A DNA stretch of 64,000 bases from an uncultured Fibrobacter sp. (GCA_934699585.1 CAKUWY010000009.1:1-64000), one strand, 5' to 3'; shown: positions 8,239 to 17,207, counted from the first letter of the stretch. Numbers and translations are program-made. The notes: generated from the sequence alone by a model not told the origin.

Positions 8239-9237
8239 CTAATCCGGAAGGCGCTCGCCTTTTTCCGCACGTTCCTTGGCTTTCTGCCGTGCGGTTTTCC
8301 CTATCAGGTTTGTCTTTTTCCAGGTGAACAGCTTTACGGGCTTGCCGTTTTCGTCGTACATCTTGATTCCCTTGGTGTCGATGGCGGCTACCAGGGCGTT
8401 GAACTTTTCGATGATGTTCACCAGCTGGTCCACGGCCTGCTTGGTGGTGAGAAGCTCGTTCATGGAGGGGGAATTTTCTATTTCGGTAATGACCTGGCTG
8501 GCCTTTTCCGTGCCCTGGTTCAGGGCGTAGATGATTTCGTTTGCCTTCTGGATTTTTTCGTTGGTCACGGCGGTGACGAATTTCACGGCGGAATCCGCCT
8601 GGCCTGTCAGGTTGATCAGGTATTCGGAAGCCACGTTGGTCTGGTCAAACAGTTGGTTCAGCTTCGGGTTCAGGGCGTTCAGGGTGTTCTCGGAATTCGT
8701 GATGATTCCTTCCAGGGTGCCCATGACCTTTTCGTAAATTTTTTGTGCCGAAGGGTGCTTGCGGTCTCCCTTGGTGATAGTCCGTATCATTATGCGGACG
8801 CTGGCTAGTTGCTGGTTCACGTTTTCCATGAGCCGAAGCGCTTCGGCAATACCCGGTTCGAAATGCCCCTGGTGGATGTGTCCCTGGGGGAGTACCTTTC
8901 CTGTGGGAGAAAGGGTGATTTCTAGGCGGCGTTGCCCCATCAGGGCGTAGTTCACGTTGTTGAACTGGGTTCCTTCGCGAATCGTCAGGGGTTCGTCAAA
9001 GTTGATGACGACCCGTGCACGGTCCCCAAGCCACTTGACCTGGTTGATGACACCCACCCTGTAGCCTCGGACAACCACCACGTCTTCGGTTTGTAGGGAA
9101 CCCAGCTCGTCAAAATCTACGATGGCCCAATGGCTCTCTTTGTGGTGGGCCCTGAACATGCCAAGGGCAATAAGTCCGATGATGCCTATGATGGCAAGCA
9201 TGGAGATGTAGCCTATGGCCCTGTCAGAAAGATGCAT
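8239..9237 (-). CDS. MlaD-like MCE-domain protein
   Basis: A 332-residue protein with one N-terminal membrane helix (about 8-28) and an MCE domain (about 35-120; 'VVVVRGYRVGVINQVKWLG', 'LMGQRRLEITLSP'). A long helical C-terminal part follows. MCE proteins of this shape form hexameric rings or needles in the periplasm and carry lipids between membranes with an MlaE permease and MlaF ATPase. Those partners are not in this window, so the gene is detached from its usual cluster and followed by recG. There is no ribosome binding site; TATATT lies 6 nt before ATG 9237. Confidence 0.85.
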   Translation of the reverse strand: MHLSDRAIGYISMLAIIGIIGLIALGMFRAHHKESHWAIVDFDELGSLQTEDVVVVRGYRVGVINQVKWLGDRARVVINFDEPLTIREGTQFNNVNYALMGQRRLEITLSPTGKVLPQGHIHQGHFEPGIAEALRLMENVNQQLASVRIMIRTITKGDRKHPSAQKIYEKVMGTLEGIITNSENTLNALNPKLNQLFDQTNVASEYLINLTGQADSAVKFVTAVTNEKIQKANEIIYALNQGTEKASQVITEIENSPSMNELLTTKQAVDQLVNIIEKFNALVAAIDTKGIKMYDENGKPVKLFTWKKTNLIGKTARQKAKERAEKGERLPD

Positions 9238-9265
9238 ATCCTGAATATAGAAAACGAAAAAAAAC

Positions 9266-9294
9266 TTGACTTTGGGGCGTTTTGAAAATATATT
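9266..9294 (+). promoter_or_regulatory. Promoter of the 9315 gene
   Basis: TTGACT, 17-nt spacer, TATATT. It gives a short leader that contains CGGAGG before ATG 9315. Confidence 0.55.
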
Positions 9295-9314
9295 GGAATG
9301 CGGAGGTTCTTGTA

Positions 9315-10496
9315 ATGAGAAAATGTTTGGATGTCCTGATTGTAGCTGGGGCCATTGCCGTGTGTGCAGAGGCCGAAGAAACTACCGATGTTTTCGGTTT
9401 CCAAAAATTTTTCAAGACCAAGGATGGAACCTATTCCTGGGATTCCAGACACTGGGCCAACGGGAAAGCCCGCCTGTTCGATGACTGGAAGGGTGACGAT
9501 CAGGATCCTACCCAATGGACGGATGACCGCAGTTCCGATGGGGGTGGATTTTACGTAGACGGCGCGGGCGTGATGCAGATGAAGGCGAATTCGCCCCGCT
9601 TCCACATCAATGGCCAGCAGAGCTGGGCAGACAAGAAGCAGCAGTTCTTGAACGTGGAATATACCGGATACTTCAAACGGGATGCCCTAGGTGGAGAGAA
9701 TTACGGCGGTATGGTGGTTGGTGTTCGTAGCGGGGCCCTGGGACATGGTTCCTCGGGAGGCAACAACTGCGATGCCCATACCTACTACGCCCGTTTCAGG
9801 AACGACGGCAAGTGGGATTTCGAGAAGGAATGGAGACATCCGGGGAGCTACTACAGGAGCGGAACCGGAGTTGGACACCAAGACCCGTTGTGGGGTAGTG
9901 CCGTCTTGCCGGTGGGCAAGTGGATAGGCATGAAATACATTGTCTATAACAAGGATGCCTCTACGGTCCGTCTGGAAGTGTATATCGATTCTACCAGTGA
10001 CGCAACGCCACCGGGAAATTGGGAACTGGTGGGTGTTGCCGAAGATGCAGGGCAGGACTGGTCCGGGGCGTCTTACGGTGTGGCGACCATTGACGGCTGC
10101 AGTTATACAGATGCCAAGGCGGCCATCCTGCAGGCCGGGGACGCCATTGTCATGCGTTCGGATAACGACCATCCGTATTACAAGTTCGTGTCAGTCCGCG
10201 AGATAGACCCGACGGCACTGTTTGAGGAAGGGGAGGGCGGCTCGTCCTCTAGTTCGGCCTCTAGTCAGGGCCCGGGTAGCTCTTCTTCGAAGCCTAGCCC
10301 CAGTAGCTCCGCTTCGAATTCGGGTGTTAGCAGTTCTGCACAGGGCGCCGTGCCTGGCGGTTCTGGCGGAGAAACAGCTCCGGCTGCTATTAGACGGACT
10401 TACAGGCCTTCTTTGGAAAATGTGCCTGTCCGGCATTTTGACCTGCTGGGTCGCCCGGCAGAGAAAGATGCACCGCAGCGAATATACGGAAAATAA
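9315..10496 (+). CDS. Secreted jelly-roll-like protein with Ser-rich linker and C-terminal sorting-like tail
   Basis: A 393-residue protein. I chose ATG 9315, 14 bases after the start of CGGAGG, over the in-frame ATG 9282, because 9315 gives a clean signal peptide (about residues 1-19) and 9282 lies upstream of the likely -10 box. Residues about 20-290 are rich in Trp, Tyr and Gly and look like a beta-sandwich, as in LamG-like, polysaccharide-lyase or carbohydrate-binding folds ('GGMVVGVRSGALGHGSSGG', 'PVGKWIGMKYIVYN'). A Ser/Pro linker follows (about 305-345), then a basic tail with 'FDLLGRPAEKDAP'. That tail recalls the C-terminal domains of Fibrobacter secreted enzymes and type IX sorting signals. 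A plant-polysaccharide target is inference; no catalytic residues were identified. Confidence 0.65.
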   Translation: MRKCLDVLIVAGAIAVCAEAEETTDVFGFQKFFKTKDGTYSWDSRHWANGKARLFDDWKGDDQDPTQWTDDRSSDGGGFYVDGAGVMQMKANSPRFHINGQQSWADKKQQFLNVEYTGYFKRDALGGENYGGMVVGVRSGALGHGSSGGNNCDAHTYYARFRNDGKWDFEKEWRHPGSYYRSGTGVGHQDPLWGSAVLPVGKWIGMKYIVYNKDASTVRLEVYIDSTSDATPPGNWELVGVAEDAGQDWSGASYGVATIDGCSYTDAKAAILQAGDAIVMRSDNDHPYYKFVSVREIDPTALFEEGEGGSSSSSASSQGPGSSSSKPSPSSSASNSGVSSSAQGAVPGGSGGETAPAAIRRTYRPSLENVPVRHFDLLGRPAEKDAPQRIYGK

Positions 10497-10521
10497 CTTT
10501 ATAAAAAATGTGGGATAAAGA

Positions 10522-10550
10522 CGTCATTCCGGCCACCGAGCAGGAATCTT
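10522..10550. repeat. Intergenic palindromic repeat fragment
   Basis: GTCATTCCGGCCACCGAGCA followed by GGAATC forms an imperfect inverted repeat, one of the 'GTCAT...' elements scattered between genes here. Confidence 0.4.
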
Positions 10551-10555
10551 AATTC

Positions 10556-10563
10556 TATATTTG
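10556..10563 (+). promoter_or_regulatory. -10 element of argG
   Basis: TATATTTG matches the pattern TAnnTTTG and lies 34 nt before ATG 10598. No matching -35 box is clear. AAAAGGAC is the ribosome binding site. Confidence 0.4.
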
Positions 10564-10597
10564 GTTTGTCTAAATTTTTCCTAAAAGGACAACCAAA

Positions 10598-11869
10598 ATG
10601 GCTAAGAAAGAATCCAAGAAAAAAGTGGTCCTCGCCTATAGCGGTGGACTCGATACGAGTATCATCATCCCCTGGCTCAAGGAAAACTACGACTGCGAAG
10701 TGATCGCTTTCGCCGCCGACCTCGGTCAGAACGATTTCCCGGATGCAAAGGCTCTCGAAGACAAGGCTTTGAAGACTGGCGCTTCCAAGTGCTACGTTCT
10801 CGACCTCAAGAAGGAATTCCTCGAAGACTACGTTTGGCCCACCGTTCGCGCCGGTGCCAAGTACGAAGGTACTTACCTCCTGGGTACCTCTTTCGCCCGT
10901 CCGCTTATCGCCAAGTATCAGGTGAAGATTGCCGAAAAGGAAGGCGCCTATGCTGTGGCTCACGGTGCTACCGGTAAGGGTAACGACCAGGTCCGTTTCG
11001 AACTGACCTACGCCGCCTTGAATCCGAAGCTGGAAGTCATCGCTCCGTGGAAGGACCCCAAGTGGCACTTCCATAGCCGCGAAGACGCTATCGACTACGC
11101 TGCCGCCCACAAGATTCCGCTCAACGGCATCAGCAAGAAGAAGATTTACTCCGAAGACGGTAACCTGTGGCACCTCTCTCACGAAGGTGGCGTCCTGGAA
11201 TTCCCGGAACAGGAACACAAGTACGAATTCCTCAAGCACACCAACACGTACGAAAAGGCCCCGAACAAGGCTGACCACGTGACGATTACCTTCGATAAGG
11301 GTAATCCGGTGGCTATCGACGGCAAGAAGATGGGCGCTGTCGAACTCCTCGAATACCTGAACAAGATTGGCGGCAAGAACGCTTGCGGTCTGTTGGACAT
11401 CGTCGAAAACCGCCTCGTTGGCTTGAAGAGCCGCGGCGTGTACGAAACTCCGGGTGGCACGCTCCTGTACAAGGCTCACGAATGCCTTGAACAGCTCGTG
11501 CTCGACAAGGAAACTTTGTTCGAAGCCCAGAAGATGTCTATGACCTATGCCAACCTTGTGTACAATGGCCAGTGGTTCACCCCGCTTCGCCAGGCTATGG
11601 ACGCCTTCTTCGCCGAAGTGAACAAGGTTGTTACCGGTGACGTGACCCTCAAGCTCTACAAGGGTAACATCATCCCGGCCGGCATCAAGAGCCCCTACAG
11701 CTTGTACGACATGGGCCTCGGCGGATTCACCGACGTTGACATGTACGACCAGAAGGACGCAACGGGCTTCATCCGCTGCTTCGGCCTGCCTCTCAAGACC
11801 CGTGCTCTCTTGCTCGGCAAGAAGACCAACGTGGATTTCGGCAAGCCGGTGGTGCTCCCGAAGAAGTAG
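10598..11869 (+). CDS. argG: Argininosuccinate synthase
   Basis: ATP-dependent ligation of citrulline and aspartate to argininosuccinate in arginine synthesis (cytoplasm). A 423-residue protein with the PP-loop ATP-binding motif 'LAYSGGLDTS' near residue 12, then 'TYLLGTSFARPLIAK', 'AHGATGKGNDQVRFE' and 'GLKSRGVYETPGG', all typical of ArgG. Codon use is the strongly biased, high-expression type of this genome. It stands alone with its own promoter element and terminator; no other arg gene is in the window. Confidence 0.98.
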   Translation: MAKKESKKKVVLAYSGGLDTSIIIPWLKENYDCEVIAFAADLGQNDFPDAKALEDKALKTGASKCYVLDLKKEFLEDYVWPTVRAGAKYEGTYLLGTSFARPLIAKYQVKIAEKEGAYAVAHGATGKGNDQVRFELTYAALNPKLEVIAPWKDPKWHFHSREDAIDYAAAHKIPLNGISKKKIYSEDGNLWHLSHEGGVLEFPEQEHKYEFLKHTNTYEKAPNKADHVTITFDKGNPVAIDGKKMGAVELLEYLNKIGGKNACGLLDIVENRLVGLKSRGVYETPGGTLLYKAHECLEQLVLDKETLFEAQKMSMTYANLVYNGQWFTPLRQAMDAFFAEVNKVVTGDVTLKLYKGNIIPAGIKSPYSLYDMGLGGFTDVDMYDQKDATGFIRCFGLPLKTRALLLGKKTNVDFGKPVVLPKK

Positions 11870-11879
11870 TCGGATTGTC

Positions 11880-11899
11880 ATCCCCGCGAAGGCGGGGAT
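11880..11899. repeat. Short GTCATCCCCGC palindrome
   Basis: A perfect 8-bp inverted repeat, ATCCCCGC-gaag-GCGGGGAT, directly after argG. Same outer arm family as the 50-bp hairpin repeats. Confidence 0.6.
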
Positions 11900-11906
11900 C
11901 TCCTAT

Positions 11907-11946
11907 AAAAATCCTCGACTTCACAAATGTGGGCCGAGGATTTTTT
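11907..11946 (+). terminator. Terminator of argG
   Basis: The stem AAAATCCTCG / CGAGGATTTT is followed by a T-run. The T-run overlaps the -10-like TATCTT of the next gene. Confidence 0.65.
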
Positions 11947-11961
11947 GTATCTTTTTTACGT

Positions 11962-13434
11962 ATGAATATCCGCGTTCCTTTTATTGCGTTGGCGCTCCTG
12001 ATAGGTGCGTCTTTTGCTGACGATCCTCGTTTTGAACAGGGTGCCCGATTCCTCGCCCAGGGTGAATACGAAAAGGCCCTCGGTGAATACCGTGCGGTCC
12101 TCGCCGAACAGCCCCAGAATTCTGACGCCTACTTTGCCGCCGCCGAAGTCTATATCAAGATGCCCAAGCCCGACTACAGCAGGGCTTTGGCCAATTACCG
12201 CCTGGCCTACAAGTTCACGCCGACTATGAGTGCCGCCTACGAAGGTGCGGCGAAAGTTTATGAAAAGCTGGGCCAAAAGGCCAAGGCCGAGGCCGAACTG
12301 GCCAAGGATCCGAAGAACAGGCCTCCTGAGCCTGTAGCGACGGAATCGGTTGCTGAACAGGCCGCCGCACCTGCTGCTCCTGCCGCGACCGCGCCGGAAC
12401 AGCCCGCTCCTGCCACAACGGCGCAGACATCTGAACAAGCCCCTGCACCGGTACAGGAGGCTGCTCCCCAGGCCGCTCCTGCTGCTGAACAGCCCGCACA
12501 GGCAGCTCCTGCACCTCAGCCTGCTCCTGCACAGGCCGCTGCCGCTGAGCCCGCCCAGCAAGCTCCTGCACAGGCCGCCCAGCAAGCTCCTGCACAGGCC
12601 GCCCCGACAACGCAAGTTTCCGCTCCCGAAGCCGCACAGCCTGCCGCACCGGCACCCGCTGCCGAGACTCCTGCCGCAAATCCCGACGACCCTTTCGAAA
12701 AAGGCAAGATGTTCCTTGCTCAGGGCAAGTACGAAGATGCCGCAAAGATGTGGCGCGAAGTCCTGAAGAAAACTCCGGGGCATGTGGGCGCCTACTACTA
12801 CGCCGGCGTCACCCGCCTAAAGATGGGCGAATACGACAAGGCCGAATTCAACCTGAACAAGGGTAAGGAGTACAAGGACGGCGCAGCCGATGTCCACTAT
12901 TACCTATCCCTTGTTTACAAGGCCCAGAACAAGACGGATTTGGAAAAGAAATCCCTTGCCGCTTACATCAAGAAGGCGGGCAAGAATGGCGAGTTCCGCA
13001 AGGCTGTAGAAGACCGCCTTGCCGAGATGAAAAACGCTCCTGCTGATTCTACGGCCCCTGCCGGTCAGGAAGTGGCGGCAGCACCGGAAACGGCTCCTGC
13101 GGCTACGGCCCAGAAAATCGCTCCCGCTCCGGCCAAGGCCTATTCCATCGCCCGAGCCAACGACCTTTTCAAGTCGGGCAGTTTCGAAGAAGCCCTGCAG
13201 GTTTACAAGGTAATGCTTGAAACGGAACTCTCACCCGAAGACCGCTATTTCGCGCTGCTCCAGATGGGTAACATCTACCGTGAACTTCGCGATTTCCACA
13301 GTGCCGCTTCCCGCTATCGCGAAGTGGTACAGCAGTTCCCGGATTCCGACTGGGCGACAGAGGCCGAGCGCGCTTTGGAAGATGCCGTGTGGCTTGAAAA
13401 CCACAAGGGCGAACTTCCGCGTCGCAGACGTTAA
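11962..13434 (+). CDS. Periplasmic TPR protein with Ala/Pro linker
   Basis: A 490-residue protein. I chose ATG 11962, which gives a signal peptide (about residues 1-18); the longer in-frame version would be translated through a repeat and the argG terminator. TPR-like repeats occur in three blocks (about 20-110, 245-345, 405-480), with 'GARFLAQGEYEKALGEYRAV' and 'GKMFLAQGKYEDAAKMWREV' as near copies. A flexible Ala/Pro/Gln-rich linker fills about 125-245. This suggests an envelope scaffold or adaptor. No enzyme motif. TATCTT lies 8 nt before the start, so the mRNA may be leaderless. It converges with rlmI, 4 bp apart. Confidence 0.7.
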   Translation: MNIRVPFIALALLIGASFADDPRFEQGARFLAQGEYEKALGEYRAVLAEQPQNSDAYFAAAEVYIKMPKPDYSRALANYRLAYKFTPTMSAAYEGAAKVYEKLGQKAKAEAELAKDPKNRPPEPVATESVAEQAAAPAAPAATAPEQPAPATTAQTSEQAPAPVQEAAPQAAPAAEQPAQAAPAPQPAPAQAAAAEPAQQAPAQAAQQAPAQAAPTTQVSAPEAAQPAAPAPAAETPAANPDDPFEKGKMFLAQGKYEDAAKMWREVLKKTPGHVGAYYYAGVTRLKMGEYDKAEFNLNKGKEYKDGAADVHYYLSLVYKAQNKTDLEKKSLAAYIKKAGKNGEFRKAVEDRLAEMKNAPADSTAPAGQEVAAAPETAPAATAQKIAPAPAKAYSIARANDLFKSGSFEEALQVYKVMLETELSPEDRYFALLQMGNIYRELRDFHSAASRYREVVQQFPDSDWATEAERALEDAVWLENHKGELPRRRR

Positions 13435-13438
13435 TTTT

Positions 13439-14632
13439 TTACACGGCCTGTACCAGCAGACCTTTCAGGTACTGACCTTCGGGGAAGGCCGTGTTCACGG
13501 GATGGTCGGCGGGCTGGCCGAAGCGTTCAATGATTTGAACGCGCCGTTTCGCATCGGCGGCGGCATCCGCGATAATCTTCTGGAACAAGTCCATCTCCAT
13601 TAGGCCCGAACAGCTAAATGTCGCCAGCATGCCGCCCTCAGCCAACAGCTTCATGGCGAGCAGATTGATGTCCTTGTAACCCCGGGCGCCCTTTTGCAGG
13701 TTGTCCTTGCTTTCCACGAACTTGGGCGGGTCCAGCACGATGAGGTCGAAGGTTTCGGCCTTGTCGCGGCACTTGCGCAGATACTGGAACACGTCGGCTT
13801 CCACATGAGTTGCGTGGGCGGTGCTGAGCTTGTTGCGCATGATGCCTTCCTTGGCGAGCTTGAGCGCGTCCTTGGAAACGTCCACCTGGTAAACCTTTTC
13901 GCAACCGCCACGGAGGGCGTAAAGTCCGAATCCGCCGGTATAGCAGAAGCAGTTTAGCACCTTCTTGCCCTTGGAAAGTTCGCCAATGCGGCGGCGGGCG
14001 TCGCGCTGGTCCAAATAGTAACCGGTCTTGTGGCCGTTTTTGACGTCGATGGGGAAGAGGATCCCGTTTTCGTTGATGATGACAGGCTCGTCGCTCACTT
14101 CGCCATATACACAACCGGTGCGAAGCGGCAGACCTTCCTTTTTGCGTACATCGGAATCGCAGCGTTCGTAAATGCCCTTGCAATGGGTCTTTTCGGCAAG
14201 CAGTTCGTAAATCGTTTCGCGATGGATTTCGGCGCCGGCAGCCAGGATTTCGACAGAATAGATGTCGGCGTACTTGTCGATGATGCAGCCCGGAATGCCG
14301 TCGTTTTCGGCGTTAATCAGACGGAAGGCAGACTCCTTGTCTTCGATGTCAAAGCCACGGCTCTTGCGGGCGGCAATTGCGCGGTCCAGCAAGTCGCTAA
14401 AGAATTCGCGGTCAATGTTAGCCTTTTCGCCGAACGTCCAAAAACGCCCACGGATCTGGGACTTGGGCGAGTACGCCGCAAGCCCCAAGAAGTCGCTCTT
14501 GAAACTATAAACCTCTACGGTCTCGCCAAGTTCAGGGTCTCCGATAACTTCGTCAATAGCTCCGCTAAAAGTCCAGGGATGGTAACGGAGAGCGGACTTT
14601 TCGCGTCCGGCCTTCAGGGTAATGGCTTTCAT
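13439..14632 (-). CDS. rlmI: 23S rRNA (cytosine) methyltransferase, RlmI type
   Basis: A SAM-dependent class I methyltransferase of 397 residues, the usual RlmI/YccW length. N-terminal PUA RNA-binding domain (about 1-75; 'REKSALRYHPWTFSGAI'), middle domain, then the Rossmann domain with 'VLNCFCYTGGFGLYALRGG' and 'FDLIVLDPPKFVESKDN'. RlmI methylates C1962 of 23S rRNA in E. coli; the same target here is inference. The start overlaps the tsaE stop (ATGA), so the two are translationally coupled. Confidence 0.85.
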   Translation of the reverse strand: MKAITLKAGREKSALRYHPWTFSGAIDEVIGDPELGETVEVYSFKSDFLGLAAYSPKSQIRGRFWTFGEKANIDREFFSDLLDRAIAARKSRGFDIEDKESAFRLINAENDGIPGCIIDKYADIYSVEILAAGAEIHRETIYELLAEKTHCKGIYERCDSDVRKKEGLPLRTGCVYGEVSDEPVIINENGILFPIDVKNGHKTGYYLDQRDARRRIGELSKGKKVLNCFCYTGGFGLYALRGGCEKVYQVDVSKDALKLAKEGIMRNKLSTAHATHVEADVFQYLRKCRDKAETFDLIVLDPPKFVESKDNLQKGARGYKDINLLAMKLLAEGGMLATFSCSGLMEMDLFQKIIADAAADAKRRVQIIERFGQPADHPVNTAFPEGQYLKGLLVQAV

Positions 14633-15048
14633 GGTTCGACTCCAATTTTTTCTAGCGTGACTTCGCGGCTTGTTTCGGAGAGAATTTCAATCTTGATGAT
14701 GTGGGTAATGCCCGCTGTGTTCTCTTCCAGGCGTTCGGGCCATTCGATAAGGGTGATTCCCTTTCCCAGGTAGTCGGGTTCCAGGCCCACTTCGCAAATG
14801 TCCGTACCCGGTTCCAGTCGGTAAAGGTCGTAGTGGAAGATGGGTGGGTCGTTGGGGTATTCGTGGAGCAGGGTGTAGGTGGGGGAGCACACGTTCCCGT
14901 CGAAACCCAGCCCCTTGCACACGCCCCGGCTAATAACGGTCTTGCCTGCCCCCAGGTTGCCGTACAGCGCCACCATATCACCCGGTTTCAGGGTTTTCCC
15001 GAAACCGACCGCCCAGTCGTATGTCTCGTCTTCGCTATTGAATACCAT
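14629..15048 (-). CDS. tsaE: tRNA threonylcarbamoyladenosine biosynthesis ATPase TsaE
   Basis: A small P-loop ATPase (139 residues) that drives turnover of the TsaB-TsaD complex making t6A37 on ANN-decoding tRNAs. Walker A is 'GNLGAGKT' near residue 31, followed by the family signature 'SPTYTLLHEY', then 'HYDLYRL' and 'LIEWPERL'. TsaB and TsaD genes are not in this window. It is the first gene of a two-gene unit with rlmI. TATAAA lies 9 nt before ATG 15048 and no ribosome binding site is evident. Confidence 0.95.
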   Translation of the reverse strand: MVFNSEDETYDWAVGFGKTLKPGDMVALYGNLGAGKTVISRGVCKGLGFDGNVCSPTYTLLHEYPNDPPIFHYDLYRLEPGTDICEVGLEPDYLGKGITLIEWPERLEENTAGITHIIKIEILSETSREVTLEKIGVEP

Positions 15049-15067
15049 AATACAAACTTTATAATTT

Positions 15068-15095
15068 CACACCACACATTCCACATCTCACATTT
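15068..15095. repeat. Heptanucleotide tandem array (4 units)
   Basis: CACACCA, CACATTC, CACATCT, CACATTT in register, right before the stop codon of nspC. The same unit order occurs at 3789-3809. Confidence 0.7.
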
Positions 15096-15099
15096 GCCA

Positions 15100-16227
15100 C
15101 TACAGTTTCTCCTTGAACTGTTCGTAGGTAAACTTATGCAGCAGATGGAATTTGCCGCTCATGTCGAACATGCCGATGTCGGGGTGGCGTACGCCGTTGA
15201 AGAAGGTGGTCTTCACCATGGTGTAGTGGATCATGTCTTCGAAGATAATCCGGTCGCCCACCTGTAAAGGCTTGTTGAAGGAGAAATCCCCCAGCTGGTC
15301 GCCGGCCAGACAGGTACCGCCTGTTATCTTGTATGTAAAAGGCTTTTCGCCGGGGAACCCAGCCCCTGTAATGGTGGGCCGGTAGGGCATTTCCAGACAG
15401 TCGGGCATGTGGGCGCTAATAGACACGTTCAGTATGGCGATGTCCATCTCGTTGTGGACAATGTCTTCTACCGTAGCCACCAGCTCGCCGGTCTGCCAGC
15501 CGACGGCTTCACCGGGTTCCAGGATGACCTGCAGGTGGGGGTAGCGACTGCGGAAATCTTTCAGAATCTGCACCAGCTGTTCCCGGTGGTAGTCCTTACG
15601 GGTAATGTGGTGGCCGCCTCCGAAGTTCACCCATTTCATCTGGGCCAGGTATTTCCCGAACTTCGCTTCAAAAGCCTTCAGCACCCCTTCCAGGGCGTCG
15701 GCGTCCTGTTCGCACAGGGCGTGAAAATGCAGGCCCTCAATACCGTCCAACAGTTCCGGCTTGAATTCACGTTCGGTAACGCCCAGCCTGGAGAACTTTC
15801 CGCAGGGGTTGTAGATGTCGGTTTCTACGGTAGAAAATTCCGGATTCACCCGGATGCCGGCGCTGACGCCCGCTGCTAAAGTTTTGTCCTTGAACCGCAT
15901 CCATTGGCTAAAGCTGTTGAAGGTGATGTGGTCTGCAAGGCTCAATATCTGGTCGATTTCGTCGTCGGCATAGACCGGCGCAAACACGTGGACCTGCTTG
16001 TTCATCTCTTCGCGGGCAAGTCTCGCCTCGTTCAGGCTGGAGGCGGTGGCTCCCGGTAGGTATTCGGCGATAATGGGGAAGGAGCGCCAGAAACTGTAGC
16101 CCTTCAGGGCGCAGATGATATGGACTCCGGTCTGCTTCTGGATCTGGTCCAGAATTTCCATATTGCGGCGGAGGCGGGTTTCGTCCAGCACGAAACAGGG
16201 GCTTGTTACCTGGGAATAGTCTAGCAT
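15100..16227 (-). CDS. nspC: Carboxynorspermidine decarboxylase
   Basis: A PLP-dependent alanine-racemase-fold decarboxylase (375 residues) that forms spermidine or norspermidine from the carboxy precursor in the alternative polyamine pathway. The PLP lysine is in 'CALKGYSFW' near residue 41. 'NFGGGHHITRKDY' and 'EPGEAVGWQTG' bind the cofactor phosphate. 'GGTCLAGDQLGDF' carries the active-site Cys. The partner carboxynorspermidine dehydrogenase is not adjacent. TATATTTG lies directly upstream, leaving only 6 nt between TATATT and ATG, with no ribosome binding site. Confidence 0.93.
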   Translation of the reverse strand: MLDYSQVTSPCFVLDETRLRRNMEILDQIQKQTGVHIICALKGYSFWRSFPIIAEYLPGATASSLNEARLAREEMNKQVHVFAPVYADDEIDQILSLADHITFNSFSQWMRFKDKTLAAGVSAGIRVNPEFSTVETDIYNPCGKFSRLGVTEREFKPELLDGIEGLHFHALCEQDADALEGVLKAFEAKFGKYLAQMKWVNFGGGHHITRKDYHREQLVQILKDFRSRYPHLQVILEPGEAVGWQTGELVATVEDIVHNEMDIAILNVSISAHMPDCLEMPYRPTITGAGFPGEKPFTYKITGGTCLAGDQLGDFSFNKPLQVGDRIIFEDMIHYTMVKTTFFNGVRHPDIGMFDMSGKFHLLHKFTYEQFKEKL

Positions 16228-16231
16228 AGCC

Positions 16232-16239
16232 CAAATATA
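16232..16239 (-). promoter_or_regulatory. -10 element of nspC, possible leaderless start
   Basis: TATATTTG on the minus strand. The expected transcription start, about 7 nt after TATATT, falls on the ATG at 16227. Confidence 0.4.
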
Positions 16240-16376
16240 GAATTACTGGGTCTCTTGGGCTCATTTTTGACTGCCATGGGTGGAACGGTGGATTTTAGGA
16301 ACCATTTTGGGGCATTTTTTGGCTTTTTTTTCAAAAAGTGGAACTTTTTTTAGCTCTTTAACTAAATTTATTGGTG

Positions 16377-17201
16377 ATGATACGCTCTATTTCAAAGTAC
16401 TTTGTTGCTTCTATTTTGACTTTGTCCCTTGTCGGTTTTTCCTTTGCTCAGGATGCCGCGGCGACTGAAACACTGCCGACCCCTCCCAAGCAGGCCGACT
16501 CCACTGCCGTAGTGGCGGAAACCCCTGCCGAAGAACTGGTCACCCCCCGTGGTGCGACCGAGGTGTTGGACGAAATGATCCAGGCCAAGTTGGATTCCAT
16601 CGATGCCCAGGCGGCGGCAGTTCCCCTGAAGCAGAATACCGACAGCCTCGCCAAGGCCCGTGCCGATAGCGTCCGCAAGCTCATCCTCGAGGGCAAGTAC
16701 GTGAAGCGCGCCCGTTACGACAAGAGCAACTTTGACCATTGGAAAAAGGACACCGTGTTCCAGAAGGCCATGAAAGAACTGGTGTTCGGCGTGTGGCGTA
16801 CTGCCATCGTGGCTCACGGACACGCTTTCCGCGATGCCGAAATCCGCTTTGGCATGAACGACACCATTTATGGCGTGACCCGCACCTATTCCGATTCCGG
16901 CCGTTACCAGATGACCGGCGAATACGCCTACAAGGCCCGTTACCAGTTCGATAGCGATACTTCTCTCATAACCCGTGAAGTGTTCAAGGACCGTCAGGTC
17001 ATCCGTTGGGACTTTACCACCTTCAAGATTATGGGGGATACCCTCCGTTATAACTTGAACAAGCTGGAGTTCCGCGACCTGAACGACAACTGGCTCAATG
17101 CCCTCCAGGGCTTCGAGAATGTTCCTCCCGAGTTCTACTACAAGGACCCGGCGGCTACATCGGCCATGCAGAAGGAACTGGAAAAGAAGAAGAAAAAGTA
17201 G
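16377..17201 (+). CDS. Secreted protein of unknown function
   Basis: A 274-residue protein. ATG 16377 was preferred over in-frame TTG 16371 and GTG 16374. It has a signal peptide (about residues 1-20), an Ala/Pro/Thr-rich spacer to about 50, a helical stretch (about 50-100), and a C-terminal beta-rich part with alternating 'RYQMTGEYAYKARYQFD'. It ends in a Lys/Glu tail. The C-terminal half resembles small lipocalin-like or OstA-like sheets, but no family is recognised. It lies 6 bp before the ABC permease gene, so it may share its transcript. Confidence 0.65.
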   Translation: MIRSISKYFVASILTLSLVGFSFAQDAAATETLPTPPKQADSTAVVAETPAEELVTPRGATEVLDEMIQAKLDSIDAQAAAVPLKQNTDSLAKARADSVRKLILEGKYVKRARYDKSNFDHWKKDTVFQKAMKELVFGVWRTAIVAHGHAFRDAEIRFGMNDTIYGVTRTYSDSGRYQMTGEYAYKARYQFDSDTSLITREVFKDRQVIRWDFTTFKIMGDTLRYNLNKLEFRDLNDNWLNALQGFENVPPEFYYKDPAATSAMQKELEKKKKK

Positions 17202-17207
17202 GGTTCT

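Noticed and set aside
9282..9314. Earlier ATG for the secreted jelly-roll-like protein
   Set aside because: It overlaps the -10 box and would bury the signal peptide; ATG 9315 has CGGAGG.
10499..11881. 460-residue minus-strand ORF
   Set aside because: Shadow of argG in a strongly codon-biased region; no start signals or known motifs.
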